Assembly (NCBI GenBank): GCA_934100165.1
Contig: CAKOPN010000006.1
Coordinates: 61,839-125,838 of the forward strand
Length of the DNA stretch: 64,000 bases
Reading direction: 5' to 3'
Origin: an uncultured Bacilli bacterium
Lineage (GTDB): Bacteria > Bacillota_I > Bacilli_A > RF39 > UBA660
A program made the translations under genes and the position numbers. Numbering within the stretch: the first letter of the stretch is position 1; every line of letters begins with the position of its first letter. Below, in pieces: positions 26,235 through 34,449 of this stretch. The notes under the pieces were generated by a model. It was not told where the DNA came from and did no database searches. It was given only the letters and a program-made list of their open reading frames with translations.

Positions 26235-27686
26235 TTATTTCACACTTTTAATATAAAAATCATATCCAATTGTATCTTTCACAACTTCAAAAGTAACATC
26301 ATATTTTTTCCCTTTGGTCAAATTCAATGCACTTGATCCATCAGAAATAATGTACTTCATTTCGTATACATTGTTTTTGCTATCTAACAATGTGTAATCA
26401 ATATAAGCATAAGCTTCATCATCTTTATATCCAAAACCAGTAGAACCAATTTCATTTAAAGTAAATGATTCTGTATGAGTTCCAACTGAATATAATCCTA
26501 TTTTGTCTCTTAATTCGTCTTCACTTTTAACGTTCTTAATTTCTTCATTATTTGATTTTAAGTATATTTTGTAATCAACGATAGTCTTCTTGCTGCCTTT
26601 CTTAGTATAATATATATTTATTTTTATATGATCACTATAATAGCTTAATTTATTAAACAAATCAATATTATCAGCTGCAAATGCATAATCTACAGACTTG
26701 CCTGACTCTTCAATAGAGATGGTACATTCAGAATTAAGGCAAAAAGAACCATTAACAGTAACATTTTCTACTAAAGTGGCATCTTTCGTATCGCTGTTAT
26801 TTGTTTTATTTTCATTTGTTGTATTTTCACGATTATTAGGATTAAACATGTCTACAATCGTACCACCAATTCCTGCAGCAATCATTATAGCCGTTGCAAC
26901 TGCTGTAATTCCCATTACTGAAAGGAATCCCAAGAAAATTTGACCAACACTTGTTCCACCTTTATCGGCACAAATCTTTTTTAGTTCATTAAAATCTTTT
27001 TGTTGGTTCAAAAACTTAATTTTTTCAATTTTCTTTTTTGCGTAATATAAGTAGATTTTATTTATCGAAAATCCAACTAGTAAGCTATATATGATATTCA
27101 CTATATCATTGTTTATCGTATTTATCATAATTAAACTTATTATAAATGAAATAATGGCATATAAGAACATTTTTCTATAAAACATATACATTGTTGTAAA
27201 GAAGAAACCTGCAAAGTTGAATGGTTTAGTAGTTATTTTTTCATAATTGTTTCCAATAAAGGCCTTCAAGAGTTCTTCATCATTTGTAGAACCAGTATTA
27301 TTTGTTGGTGGTGTTGTATAATTCATATTTTGTTGTGGCATAGAATACATATTACCTACTGGTTGCTGTGGTTGCATAGCAGGGTTTATTGCTTGTGCAT
27401 TAAAATTGTTTGCTGGATTAGCATTATATTGTTGTTGATTTGGTTGCATAAGATTGTTGGTATCTGAGGCATTTATATTAGGTAAAGCATTGGTGCTTTG
27501 ATTGTTAAATTGCTCGTTATTTAAACCATTATTTGGCAAAAATGTATTATTCATTTGTGGCTGTTGCATAGCTGTAGGGTTTGAATTATTAAATTGAGTT
27601 GGTGGAATTAGATTTGGAATAGCATTATTATTTGAATCATCTACTCCATTAAGAAACTTATTAGTATTAGTGTTATTATCATCCAT
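26235..27686 (-). CDS. Membrane protein with Asn/Gln-rich N-terminus and extracytoplasmic C-terminal domain
   Basis: The 483-residue product has three parts. Residues ~1-140 are low-complexity, rich in Asn, Gln, Pro and Met. Residues ~150-280 hold several hydrophobic segments with KPFNFAGFFFTTMYMFYRKM, a layout like DUF2628-type membrane proteins. Residues ~300-483 form a polar beta-rich domain with a CLNSECTISI Cys pair that would lie outside the cell. The ribosome site is AGGAGGT. Function is unknown. A candidate operator lies upstream. Confidence 0.6.
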   Translation of the reverse strand: MDDNNTNTNKFLNGVDDSNNNAIPNLIPPTQFNNSNPTAMQQPQMNNTFLPNNGLNNEQFNNQSTNALPNINASDTNNLMQPNQQQYNANPANNFNAQAINPAMQPQQPVGNMYSMPQQNMNYTTPPTNNTGSTNDEELLKAFIGNNYEKITTKPFNFAGFFFTTMYMFYRKMFLYAIISFIISLIMINTINNDIVNIIYSLLVGFSINKIYLYYAKKKIEKIKFLNQQKDFNELKKICADKGGTSVGQIFLGFLSVMGITAVATAIMIAAGIGGTIVDMFNPNNRENTTNENKTNNSDTKDATLVENVTVNGSFCLNSECTISIEESGKSVDYAFAADNIDLFNKLSYYSDHIKINIYYTKKGSKKTIVDYKIYLKSNNEEIKNVKSEDELRDKIGLYSVGTHTESFTLNEIGSTGFGYKDDEAYAYIDYTLLDSKNNVYEMKYIISDGSSALNLTKGKKYDVTFEVVKDTIGYDFYIKSVK

Positions 27687-27789
27687 AACTGGTTACCTCC
27701 TATTTTTTTAATTATATCATACAAGTAATCAAAATCGACTATTTTTTTTATAGGAAATAACTTTAAAATGTCATTTTTTCATAATTTTA

Positions 27790-27817
27790 TTTAGACACCA
27801 ACACAGTCTAAATTATA
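27790..27817 (-). promoter_or_regulatory. Candidate -10 with adjacent inverted repeat
   Basis: TATAAT (27812-27817) directly abuts the inverted repeat TTTAGAC-9-GTCTAAA (27790-27812), so a bound protein would cover the start site of the Asn/Gln-rich gene. No clear -35 was seen. Confidence 0.4.
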
Positions 27818-27853
27818 TTAGTTATTTAGCATAATGCTTTTTTTAATAAAAAA

Positions 27854-27882
27854 ACGATTTAACCTTTGAAATGTCAAATCGT
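27854..27882 (-). terminator. Terminator after tRNA-Trp
   Basis: ACGATTT pairs with AAATCGT around a 15-base loop on the minus strand, followed by seven T's, ten bases past the tRNA 3' end. Confidence 0.8.
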
Positions 27883-27891
27883 AAATATCTT

Positions 27892-27967
27892 TGGCAGGGG
27901 ATGCAAGACTCGAACTCACGACACCCAGATTTGGAGTCTGGTGTTCTACCAACTGAACTAATCCCCT
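27892..27967 (-). tRNA. tRNA-Trp (anticodon CCA)
   Basis: The 76-nt minus-strand gene folds as a cloverleaf: acceptor AGGGGAT/ATCCCCT, D arm with AGTTCAGTTGGTAGA, anticodon loop ACTCCAAA, T loop TTCGAGT. The 3' GCCA is encoded, so CCA is genomic. The CCA anticodon reads UGG only, in line with UGA being a stop in this genome. Confidence 0.96.
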
Positions 27968-28032
27968 ATAAATATAATGCTAAAATCCATCACATGTCTA
28001 ATTTTAACATTATATTTTTAAAAGTTCAACTA

Positions 28033-28905
28033 TTATTTTACTTTTTCTACAGAAACAAAAGCATATGTGCCATTTGAATCTTTTTCAAAAGTATATTTGT
28101 AAATACTAGCTTTATCTTGATACTTATTGAAGAATTCATCGTTTGTCATTACTTGACCATTTACTTGAGCAACAAGCGTCTTTCCTTGATAATCAGAATA
28201 ATAACTCGAATCGCAGAAATTAAATGCGACATATTCATATACATCTATAGTATCTTTGCTTGAACTTATTGTCTTTTTAGCATAACCTATTTTAGAATAT
28301 GTTTTATCACAAACCATTCCACCACCATCTTTATTTTGTTGTTCATATCTATTTTTAGCATCTGACCATTCAAACCCAGTTCCTAATACTGTTTTTAAAA
28401 TGAATGAACTTCTAGAATAGCTTATAGTGTTGCCATATAAACCAGTAAATGCATTTTGTACTTCTTCTTCTGATAGATATGCCACTTTGTTATTTTGTTC
28501 CAATTTAACTTTATCTTTTATAGATTCAGTTGATAATGATAATCTAAGTTTCTGTGGTTCATCTTTTAATACTGTTTTATCTTTTTTATAAAAATAGTTT
28601 CTATAAAAATACTCACCATCAGTATTGTAAACATTAATAGCTTTTTTTACTAAATTTTGTACTTCTTCACTGTTTACATCTAAATCTATTACAGTTTCTT
28701 TATTTTCTTCTTTGTTGTCATCCTTGTTATCATTGTTTGTAGGATCTTTTACTTCTTCATTGTTTCCGTTATTTTGATTTTTATCATCATTTTTACTGAA
28801 TAGATTACTTTGTCCTACTACTATACCTCCAAGAAAAAATATTATTACTAATAGCACTACTATCACAATATATAATGCATTTCCCTTTTTTGTTTTCTCC
28901 TCCAT
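28033..28905 (-). CDS. Membrane-anchored extracytoplasmic protein, unknown function
   Basis: The ~290-residue product has a short cytoplasmic start (MEEKTKKGN), one membrane segment (about 10-32), an Asn/Asp/Lys-rich linker (about 40-80) and a folded C-terminal domain of about 200 residues with Cys in GMVCDKTYS and FNFCDSS. The start at 28905 follows AAAGGAG; an ATG 11 codons upstream has no site. The build, a bitopic anchor with an Asn-rich spacer, resembles the neighbouring protein at 26235-27686, but I do not recognise the domain. Confidence 0.6.
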   Translation of the reverse strand: MEEKTKKGNALYIVIVVLLVIIFFLGGIVVGQSNLFSKNDDKNQNNGNNEEVKDPTNNDNKDDNKEENKETVIDLDVNSEEVQNLVKKAINVYNTDGEYFYRNYFYKKDKTVLKDEPQKLRLSLSTESIKDKVKLEQNNKVAYLSEEEVQNAFTGLYGNTISYSRSSFILKTVLGTGFEWSDAKNRYEQQNKDGGGMVCDKTYSKIGYAKKTISSSKDTIDVYEYVAFNFCDSSYYSDYQGKTLVAQVNGQVMTNDEFFNKYQDKASIYKYTFEKDSNGTYAFVSVEKVK

Positions 28906-29030
28906 TTGCCTACTCCTTTTTATTGTAAATAATAGCACATATTACATCATTTTTCAATCTATCAATCATTTATTATTTTTTGAGCATAATTACCAAATTT
29001 TACCATTTTTTTGTTTTACTACATAAAAAA

Positions 29031-29060
29031 ATCAATTACACCTTCTTCGATATAATTGAT
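29031..29060 (-). terminator. Terminator of the LysM amidase gene
   Basis: ATCAATTA pairs with TAATTGAT around a 14-base loop on the minus strand, then seven T's. It lies 7 bases after the stop codon. Confidence 0.85.
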
Positions 29061-29067
29061 TACACTT

Positions 29068-30213
29068 TTATCTTGGCAACAATAAAAGTTGATTTATTCT
29101 TAGAACATTGCTAGTTAAATTATTTAAACTTTTTATTGCATCTACAGTAGTATTGTTTTCTCTTGCTATAGAATATAATGTGTCATTTGGTTGTACATAA
29201 TAATTTATGTAAGAGTTTGTATTTGGAATATATAAGATTTCCCCTACCGTTAAAGTTGTTGATGGGAGTGAGTTATATTCCATTATTTCATTAACTGTAG
29301 TTCCATATTTTCTAGCAATTGAATAAAGCGTATCATTCCTTGCCACTACATGTTTTATATCATCTTGATTGACATTTCCTTGATTATTATTACCTATGTT
29401 ACAACTAGCTGGAAGTAACAAGATATCCCCTCTTCTAATAATGGTAGTTTCTAGATTATTTAGTCTTATAATCTCATTAACATCTATGCTACAAGTATTT
29501 GCAATTTTCCATAAAGAATCACCATCTTGAACCGTATAACTGATCGTTTCTGTGCCATTGCCTGGTGTTTCATTACTTATTGGTATCAAAAGTTGTTGGC
29601 CAATTACCAAATTTTGGGTATTTAGCTTGTTAAAATCTATGATATCTTCTGGTGTTATTCCATATTCTGTGGCAATTTTATATAATGTATCTCCTCTTTT
29701 TACTGTGTAGACTGTATAATTACTTGGATTTGGAATAATTATTTCTTCAGAATCTGGAAGGATTAGTTTTTGACCTATTTGAAGTGTGTTTGATGTTAAG
29801 TTATTTGCACTTTTTATGGCCTGAACAGTAGTGTTATACTTTTGTGCTATACTGTACAGACTATCTCCTCTTTGCACTACATAAATATTTTGACTATCAC
29901 CGTTAACAGGAACGTATGGTACACCAATGTAATTAGCAACTGCTTTTACAACTGCTTCACCATAATCTAGCAAATTGTTTTGAAGTTTATATAAGTCATT
30001 TTTATTGTCTATAAAGCCATACTCAATTAGTAGAGACTCTGTATCGCCAGTTAATCTTTGAATAAAGTAATAATCCTTTGATGGATTTTCTGGTAATCTT
30101 CTTTGATAATATTTTCTACCCTTTTGACCAGCTTTTTCTAGTTCTTCTAGAATTGACTTTGCAAGAGTATCATCATTTCTCAATGCGTAAACAACTTCAG
30201 CGCCTTCACCACC
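29068..30213 (-). pseudogene. 3' part of an interrupted N-acetylmuramoyl-L-alanine amidase with five LysM repeats
   Basis: This piece resumes an Amidase_3 domain in mid-fold (GEGAEVVYALRNDDTLAK), includes the catalytic Glu region LLIEYGFIDNKNDL, and then five LysM repeats of about 44 residues, each with a Y-V-x-x-G/N-D-S/T-L-Y-x-I-A core. The first 89 codons are at 42975-43241, beyond a 12.76 kb insertion. Joining at the core gives an unbroken 470-codon gene. As it stands it lacks the zinc ligands and has no clear start. An ATG or GTG-like internal start could yield a LysM-only protein. Confidence 0.92.
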
Positions 30214-30232
30214 TGGTGATGGGCATTGTGTA
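30206..30232. repeat. attL: left junction of the serine-recombinase element
   Basis: The 8-bp core TCACCACC (30206-30213) recurs at 42967-42974. Next to it inside the element is the arm TGGTGATGG-G-CATTGTGTA (30214-30232), the reverse complement, with one mismatch, of the arm at the other end. The predicted crossover dinucleotide is CC at 30212-30213. Confidence 0.85.
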
Positions 30233-30243
30233 GTTAATTTATT

Positions 30244-31509
30244 TTAAAAATGTTTATTAAATTTATAATCATTATAATTTAACATATTTGAAAAAATTAT
30301 ATCAATTACAATATCATAAAGTATTTTTGTTCTTTTATAAATCCATTCAATATCAACATCATTTGCAAAATAATCTTTTGGATTTTTTTTACCTTTTATT
30401 CTAGGATATATTATTTCTAATGTTTCATTGTCAATAAAATATCCATTGTGTGCATAATGATTTCTTAAACTTATTATCTCCCTAGTGTAATCTTCAACAT
30501 TAACTATTATCTCTTTTTTATAGTTATTAATAAGGCTATATGAAATAAAATCATTATAATGTCCATTACATTTGTAATAACATTCAATAAATCTATAAAA
30601 CATTAAAAAATTATCTTCAATATTTCTAGAAGTATTTAAAATTATATATGGGATATTTCTTATTTCACTTTTACTATTTCTATATGGTATTAAATTATAA
30701 CATTTTGGCAAAAAATTTTTTAACTCATCAGACACGCTATTAAGTACAAGCTTACTATTATAGTCTAATCTTTTCATAGGAATATTCAATTCGTAATAAA
30801 AATCATTAATAAATACTTGAACTTTATCTATTATCAATTTATCAGGCCTTAATAATTGTAAGTATATCATAATTTCTCTTATATAATCATATACATCATC
30901 ACAACTTATTGCATCTTCCAAAATCATTTCCAAATAACCCGTTAATTTGATAGATATATCTTTATTTTTATAGTTATGAATATGATTCCAATCATCTGAT
31001 AAAATTAATTTTTTTATATTATCTTTGTTTATGTCAATTGTTTGTTTTATTGTTTCAAATTGAAGTTTTATTACCAATTCATTTTCTATTGTTTCCTCAA
31101 ATAAGCTTGGATGACCTATAAGTTCATTAATAAAACTACTATATAATTTTATTTTTTTAACATCTGGACTTTTAGGCAATTCACATAATTTGTTATAATC
31201 CTTATGACTATAATAACACCTTGAAATAAATTTGGTTTTTGAACCACCATCTGGAGTCCCCCACACGTTAGTGTGCCCTGAATAACATGCATCTTTTAAC
31301 AAGTAATTTATTTTATTTTGATAATCAATAATTAGTATATCTCGCTCATTAAATTTTGTATTTATTCCAAAAGTTCTAACTCCATTATTATTTGGTTCAA
31401 TTTCATCATCTATATCATAATTTACAATTACTTCTATTGCTTTGTCATTAATTAAATATTCACATTCAAAAGATTTATCATAATCCTTATTAAAAAAACA
31501 TACTGCCAT
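30244..31509 (-). CDS. HEPN-domain protein, ApeA-like (candidate toxin or anti-phage effector)
   Basis: A 421-residue protein with a mostly beta N-terminal half (~1-190, containing GTPDGGSKTKF) and a helical C-terminal half that carries R349-NHYA-H354, the Rx4H RNase signature of HEPN domains. The layout recalls ApeA, a HEPN anti-phage protein, but the match is by pattern only. GGAGGT precedes the ATG. It is the last gene of the Fic operon, 20 bp after a frameshifted HEPN-like gene, and ends 12 bases from the attL arm. Likely role: RNA cleavage restrained by Fic or released on infection. Confidence 0.6.
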   Translation of the reverse strand: MAVCFFNKDYDKSFECEYLINDKAIEVIVNYDIDDEIEPNNNGVRTFGINTKFNERDILIIDYQNKINYLLKDACYSGHTNVWGTPDGGSKTKFISRCYYSHKDYNKLCELPKSPDVKKIKLYSSFINELIGHPSLFEETIENELVIKLQFETIKQTIDINKDNIKKLILSDDWNHIHNYKNKDISIKLTGYLEMILEDAISCDDVYDYIREIMIYLQLLRPDKLIIDKVQVFINDFYYELNIPMKRLDYNSKLVLNSVSDELKNFLPKCYNLIPYRNSKSEIRNIPYIILNTSRNIEDNFLMFYRFIECYYKCNGHYNDFISYSLINNYKKEIIVNVEDYTREIISLRNHYAHNGYFIDNETLEIIYPRIKGKKNPKDYFANDVDIEWIYKRTKILYDIVIDIIFSNMLNYNDYKFNKHF

Positions 31510-31529
31510 TATAATACCTCCAAAACTAC

Positions 31530-32149
31530 TTAAAATTCATCATCTATATCATAAATAATACCACTTGTAGGATGTTTTAAAATTTTTAATAATTCATTTC
31601 CTATTATTCTTATTTCAAAATAAAATACTATTGCATCTTCAGAATCAAATGTATTATCTCTATCAGGATCTGTATCATGTTTTGCATAATTTAATAATCT
31701 TCTTAAATTGTTAAGTCTATCGTACAAATCCCCATTAATTATTCCTTCGTTATATAATGTTCAATATTTCTTCCAAACTCTCTTTTATTATAAATAAATT
31801 TAATAAGTTTATTTTTAGATAAAGTTAATTTAACAAGTGTTTCTACATGTAATGCAGCATCTATTATTATATGTCTTGCTCTATTGCAACAATACATATC
31901 ACTTCTTGCATATTGAAGACTTCTGAATACATTTCTATAGTCACCTAATCTATTAAATGGATTTACTGTAGGATTTAATGGTGCAGCGTAACCACCAAAT
32001 CCACCTATTTTTTGATCAAATTCCCATATTTCTCTTTGCTTTTCCTTATTCATGTATTCCTTATCAATTATTTTTGCAAATCTCTTAAAAAGTGTTATTT
32101 CTTCTTTAGTATAGTAGTTATTTACAATAATTCTAGTTTCTATTCTCAT
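31530..32149 (-). pseudogene. Small HEPN-like protein, frameshifted near 31760
   Basis: Frame 1 (from 32149, 136 residues) has a helix pair NRARHIIIDAALHVETLVKL and ends abnormally after GRNIEHYITKE. The next frame continues naturally as TLYNEGIINGDLYDRL and RRLLNYAKHDTD, including an Rx6H motif, to a stop at 31530. One added base in the GAACATTATA region would give a single ~207-residue protein of HEPN-like shape. The first ATG lies 7 bases after AGGAAT. It sits between fic and the larger HEPN gene in one operon. Mutation or sequence error cannot be separated here. Confidence 0.55.
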
Positions 32150-32158
32150 CAATGATTC

Positions 32159-33085
32159 CTATATTAATTCTAAATATTTCTTTAGCATTTCGACTTCTAA
32201 CTTAGTAACCAATTTAATAAAATCAGTATAATTACCAGTTGTATGTGCCTTATCTAGTGCTTCATAATATTTTAATCTTGATTCTTTTTTAATAATTACA
32301 GGATTATATCCATTGTTCATTAAAACCAAATTCATAAGTAATCTGGATGTTCTTCCATTACCATCTACAAACGGATGTATTTTTACTAATTCTCCATGCA
32401 ATAACGCTGCTTGAATTATCGGATGATATTCACTCCAAGTATTATAAGTTAATATTAATTTTTCCATCAATTCAGGAATTTTTAAATAGTCTGGGGGAAT
32501 ATGTGTTGCACCTTTAATAGTTACATTTTCTTTTCTATATCTCCCAGCATTTTCATTATCTATATCTTTTAAAATTAACTGATGGATATTTTTAATATTC
32601 CATTCGCTAATTGGTTCATTATCTTTAACTAAATCATCTAAAAATAAAATTGCTTTTTCATGGTTAATTGCTTCTAAATGTTCTTTAATAGATTTTCCAC
32701 CAACAGTTATTCCTTCTAAAACAACTTGTGTTTCTCTTAATGTTAAAGTATTACCTTCTATTCCATTGCTATTATAAGTCCACTCTAAATTAATAGATTC
32801 TCTTAATGATTTTAAAGTTTCTTTTGATATTGGTCTTTTACTATCTAAATCTTTTTTTAAGCCATCTACTTCATCAAAATAATTATCTTCTAAATCAATA
32901 ATAAATTTATTATCATCCGGTTTAATTATTCTTTTATCAACAGGTTTATCAGCATCAATAGGAATATTCCAACTATTTCCTACTTTAATGGCACCCTCAA
33001 TTCTACCATCTTGCAGTAATTGTCTTATTCTCCTCTCGCTAATGTTCCATTTTTCAACAGCTTCTTTCGTAGTCATAAATTCCAT
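32159..33085 (-). CDS. Fic-family AMP-transferase with N-terminal helix-turn-helix
   Basis: Fic enzymes move AMP from ATP to target Ser/Thr/Tyr. The ~308-residue product has the full active-site motif HPFVDGNGRTSR (237-248) and the self-inhibitory motif S106-x3-E110-G111 (NSNGIEGN) before it, so it is a self-restrained enzyme. Residues ~1-45 are an excisionase-like helix-turn-helix (MTTKEAVEKWNISERRIRQL) that probably binds DNA. The start at 33085 follows GAGGTGAAT. The promoter sits inside a palindrome, suggesting self-repression. It heads an operon with two HEPN-like genes. Confidence 0.88.
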   Translation of the reverse strand: MEFMTTKEAVEKWNISERRIRQLLQDGRIEGAIKVGNSWNIPIDADKPVDKRIIKPDDNKFIIDLEDNYFDEVDGLKKDLDSKRPISKETLKSLRESINLEWTYNSNGIEGNTLTLRETQVVLEGITVGGKSIKEHLEAINHEKAILFLDDLVKDNEPISEWNIKNIHQLILKDIDNENAGRYRKENVTIKGATHIPPDYLKIPELMEKLILTYNTWSEYHPIIQAALLHGELVKIHPFVDGNGRTSRLLMNLVLMNNGYNPVIIKKESRLKYYEALDKAHTTGNYTDFIKLVTKLEVEMLKKYLELI

Positions 33086-33103
33086 ACTATTCACCTCGTT
33101 TGT

Positions 33104-33133
33104 AATTATACCGTATTCGGTATAATTAGTCAA
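33104..33133 (-). promoter_or_regulatory. fic operon promoter embedded in a perfect palindrome
   Basis: TTGACT (33128-33133) and TATAAT (33105-33110) with a 17-base spacer. A perfect 10-4-10 inverted repeat, AATTATACCG-TATT-CGGTATAATT (33104-33127), covers the -10 and the whole spacer. This is an operator geometry; the Fic helix-turn-helix is the natural candidate ligand. Confidence 0.85.
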
Positions 33134-33271
33134 TGTTTTTATTCCGAGGTTGGTACAACATTTTTATAAATTTCCAACATGTTGCACAAAGTTATTAAAA
33201 TGAGACTCAATCAATTGCCTATATCTTTACAAAGTGTTAGTATATATAACTAAATTATGGAGGTATTTACT

Positions 33272-34240
33272 ATGAAATTTATTTTAAACAGTAACATTTT
33301 TGATACAGTGATTTCAATATTTTTGATTATTAATACAATAACAACAATAATTGTATATTTTTGTGAATCTAAGAACGAAATAAAAAATATTAAAATGGAT
33401 AATATGTTGAATAAATCAGAATTGTTTAAGTTAATCGTCAATATTATATTTATTATTATCTTTACATTCGTTTTGATTATTGTTGCAAACAAATGTAAAA
33501 TAACATCTTATATTATTTTACTATATTATTTGAGCTTTATTTTGATATCATTAAAACTTTCAAAAAAGAATATCATAAATTTAACTACTGAAAATAAAAT
33601 GTCATATATTCAAACTACAATTTTATTTACTATTTTCTTTTCAAGTAAAGCGACCGCGATTTGTATAAATAGTTTTTCTACTTTTTCTCGCACTGCAAAA
33701 GAATATTTATTAATATTTTTCCTTATTTTTAAATTAGTATTTTTTATATATTGTACAATAATTAATTTTTCCATATTTATTTCTAATTTAAACATTATAT
33801 TAAAAAAACAATTAAAATTTATCAAGACAATATTAATAAAAATTGAAAATAAATATTTTGAACTTAAATTATACAACTTTTATTTTTCAAGAAACAACAA
33901 TAGCAAACCTTTTTTTATTATAGATAGTATCATTTATATATTATTGTATCCATTTATAATGATATTATATTTTACATTTGCACTAGTTATCCTATCTATA
34001 AAGTTTTTAATTAGGAAAATACTAGCATTATATACAAAAATAATTAATTATTTTAATAATAGTTCGAAAGTAATAAGAAAAACAATTAAAATATCTACTA
34101 TAATTTCATTACTTATTATTTATATAATTATAACTTACAATAACAACATTTTTTCTACAAACACAAAAGATATATTTACCCTTTTATCAACAGTTATATT
34201 AATACCTTTAATTTATGATAGTATAAAATCTAATAAATAA
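33272..34240 (+). CDS. Polytopic membrane protein, unknown function (very AT-rich)
   Basis: The only plus-strand gene of the element. The ~322-residue product has about seven hydrophobic segments (near residues 10-30, 45-65, 70-90, 110-125, 140-165, 215-240 and 280-300) and is dominated by Ile, Asn, Lys and Phe. The ATG at 33272 lies 7 bases after GGAGGT, the main support for it being real. It is divergent from fic. I do not recognise a family. A membrane effector of a defence system is possible but unproven. Confidence 0.55.
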   Translation: MKFILNSNIFDTVISIFLIINTITTIIVYFCESKNEIKNIKMDNMLNKSELFKLIVNIIFIIIFTFVLIIVANKCKITSYIILLYYLSFILISLKLSKKNIINLTTENKMSYIQTTILFTIFFSSKATAICINSFSTFSRTAKEYLLIFFLIFKLVFFIYCTIINFSIFISNLNIILKKQLKFIKTILIKIENKYFELKLYNFYFSRNNNSKPFFIIDSIIYILLYPFIMILYFTFALVILSIKFLIRKILALYTKIINYFNNSSKVIRKTIKISTIISLLIIYIIITYNNNIFSTNTKDIFTLLSTVILIPLIYDSIKSNK

Positions 34241-34288
34241 TTTAACTTCTGACCATATTATTCAAAAGTTATAATATTGTATTTTTTC

Positions 34289-34391
34289 AACTTCTCCTCA
34301 AATTGGGGCAAAGTTGTTTAGCTTTACACTTTGGATCCTTTTGGACCGACGTTATTTAGTTTTCAACTTTGCGACAACTGGCCGAGAAGTT
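34289..34391. repeat. Nested inverted repeats (~103 bp) between convergent genes
   Basis: Outer arms AACTTCTC (34289-34296) and GAGAAGTT (34384-34391), middle arms GCAAAGTTG (34308-34316) and CAACTTTGC (34364-34372), and an inner hairpin GGATCC-TTTT-GGACC (34332-34346). It would fold into one long stem with loops on either strand. It is non-coding, lies after the membrane-protein gene and before a separate terminator. It might be a structured RNA, a transfer or replication site, or a regulatory element. Confidence 0.7.
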
Positions 34392-34422
34392 AGAATTTTG
34401 ATGTTACGAGTTTTTATGTACT

Positions 34423-34449
34423 ATTCTGTGCAAATGCACAGAATTTTTA
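34423..34449 (+). terminator. Terminator downstream of the plus-strand membrane-protein gene
   Basis: ATTCTGTGC-AAAT-GCACAGAAT (34423-34444), a perfect 9-bp stem followed by five T's on the plus strand. The stem also lies just past the recombinase stop on the other strand, where a T run is lacking. Confidence 0.8.

Noticed and set aside
30100..30183. An independent start for the LysM protein
   Set aside because: The codon used as a start near 30183 lies in the middle of the amidase fold (VVYALRNDD) and has no ribosome site; it is better read as the tail of the split gene.
33250..33876. Minus-strand frames opposite the membrane protein
   Set aside because: The plus-strand frame has GGAGGT 7 bases before its ATG and is much longer; the minus frames are mostly Ile/Asn with no site.
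34289..34391. Retron or group II intron RNA
   Set aside because: A strong hairpin is present but there is no reverse transcriptase in the window.
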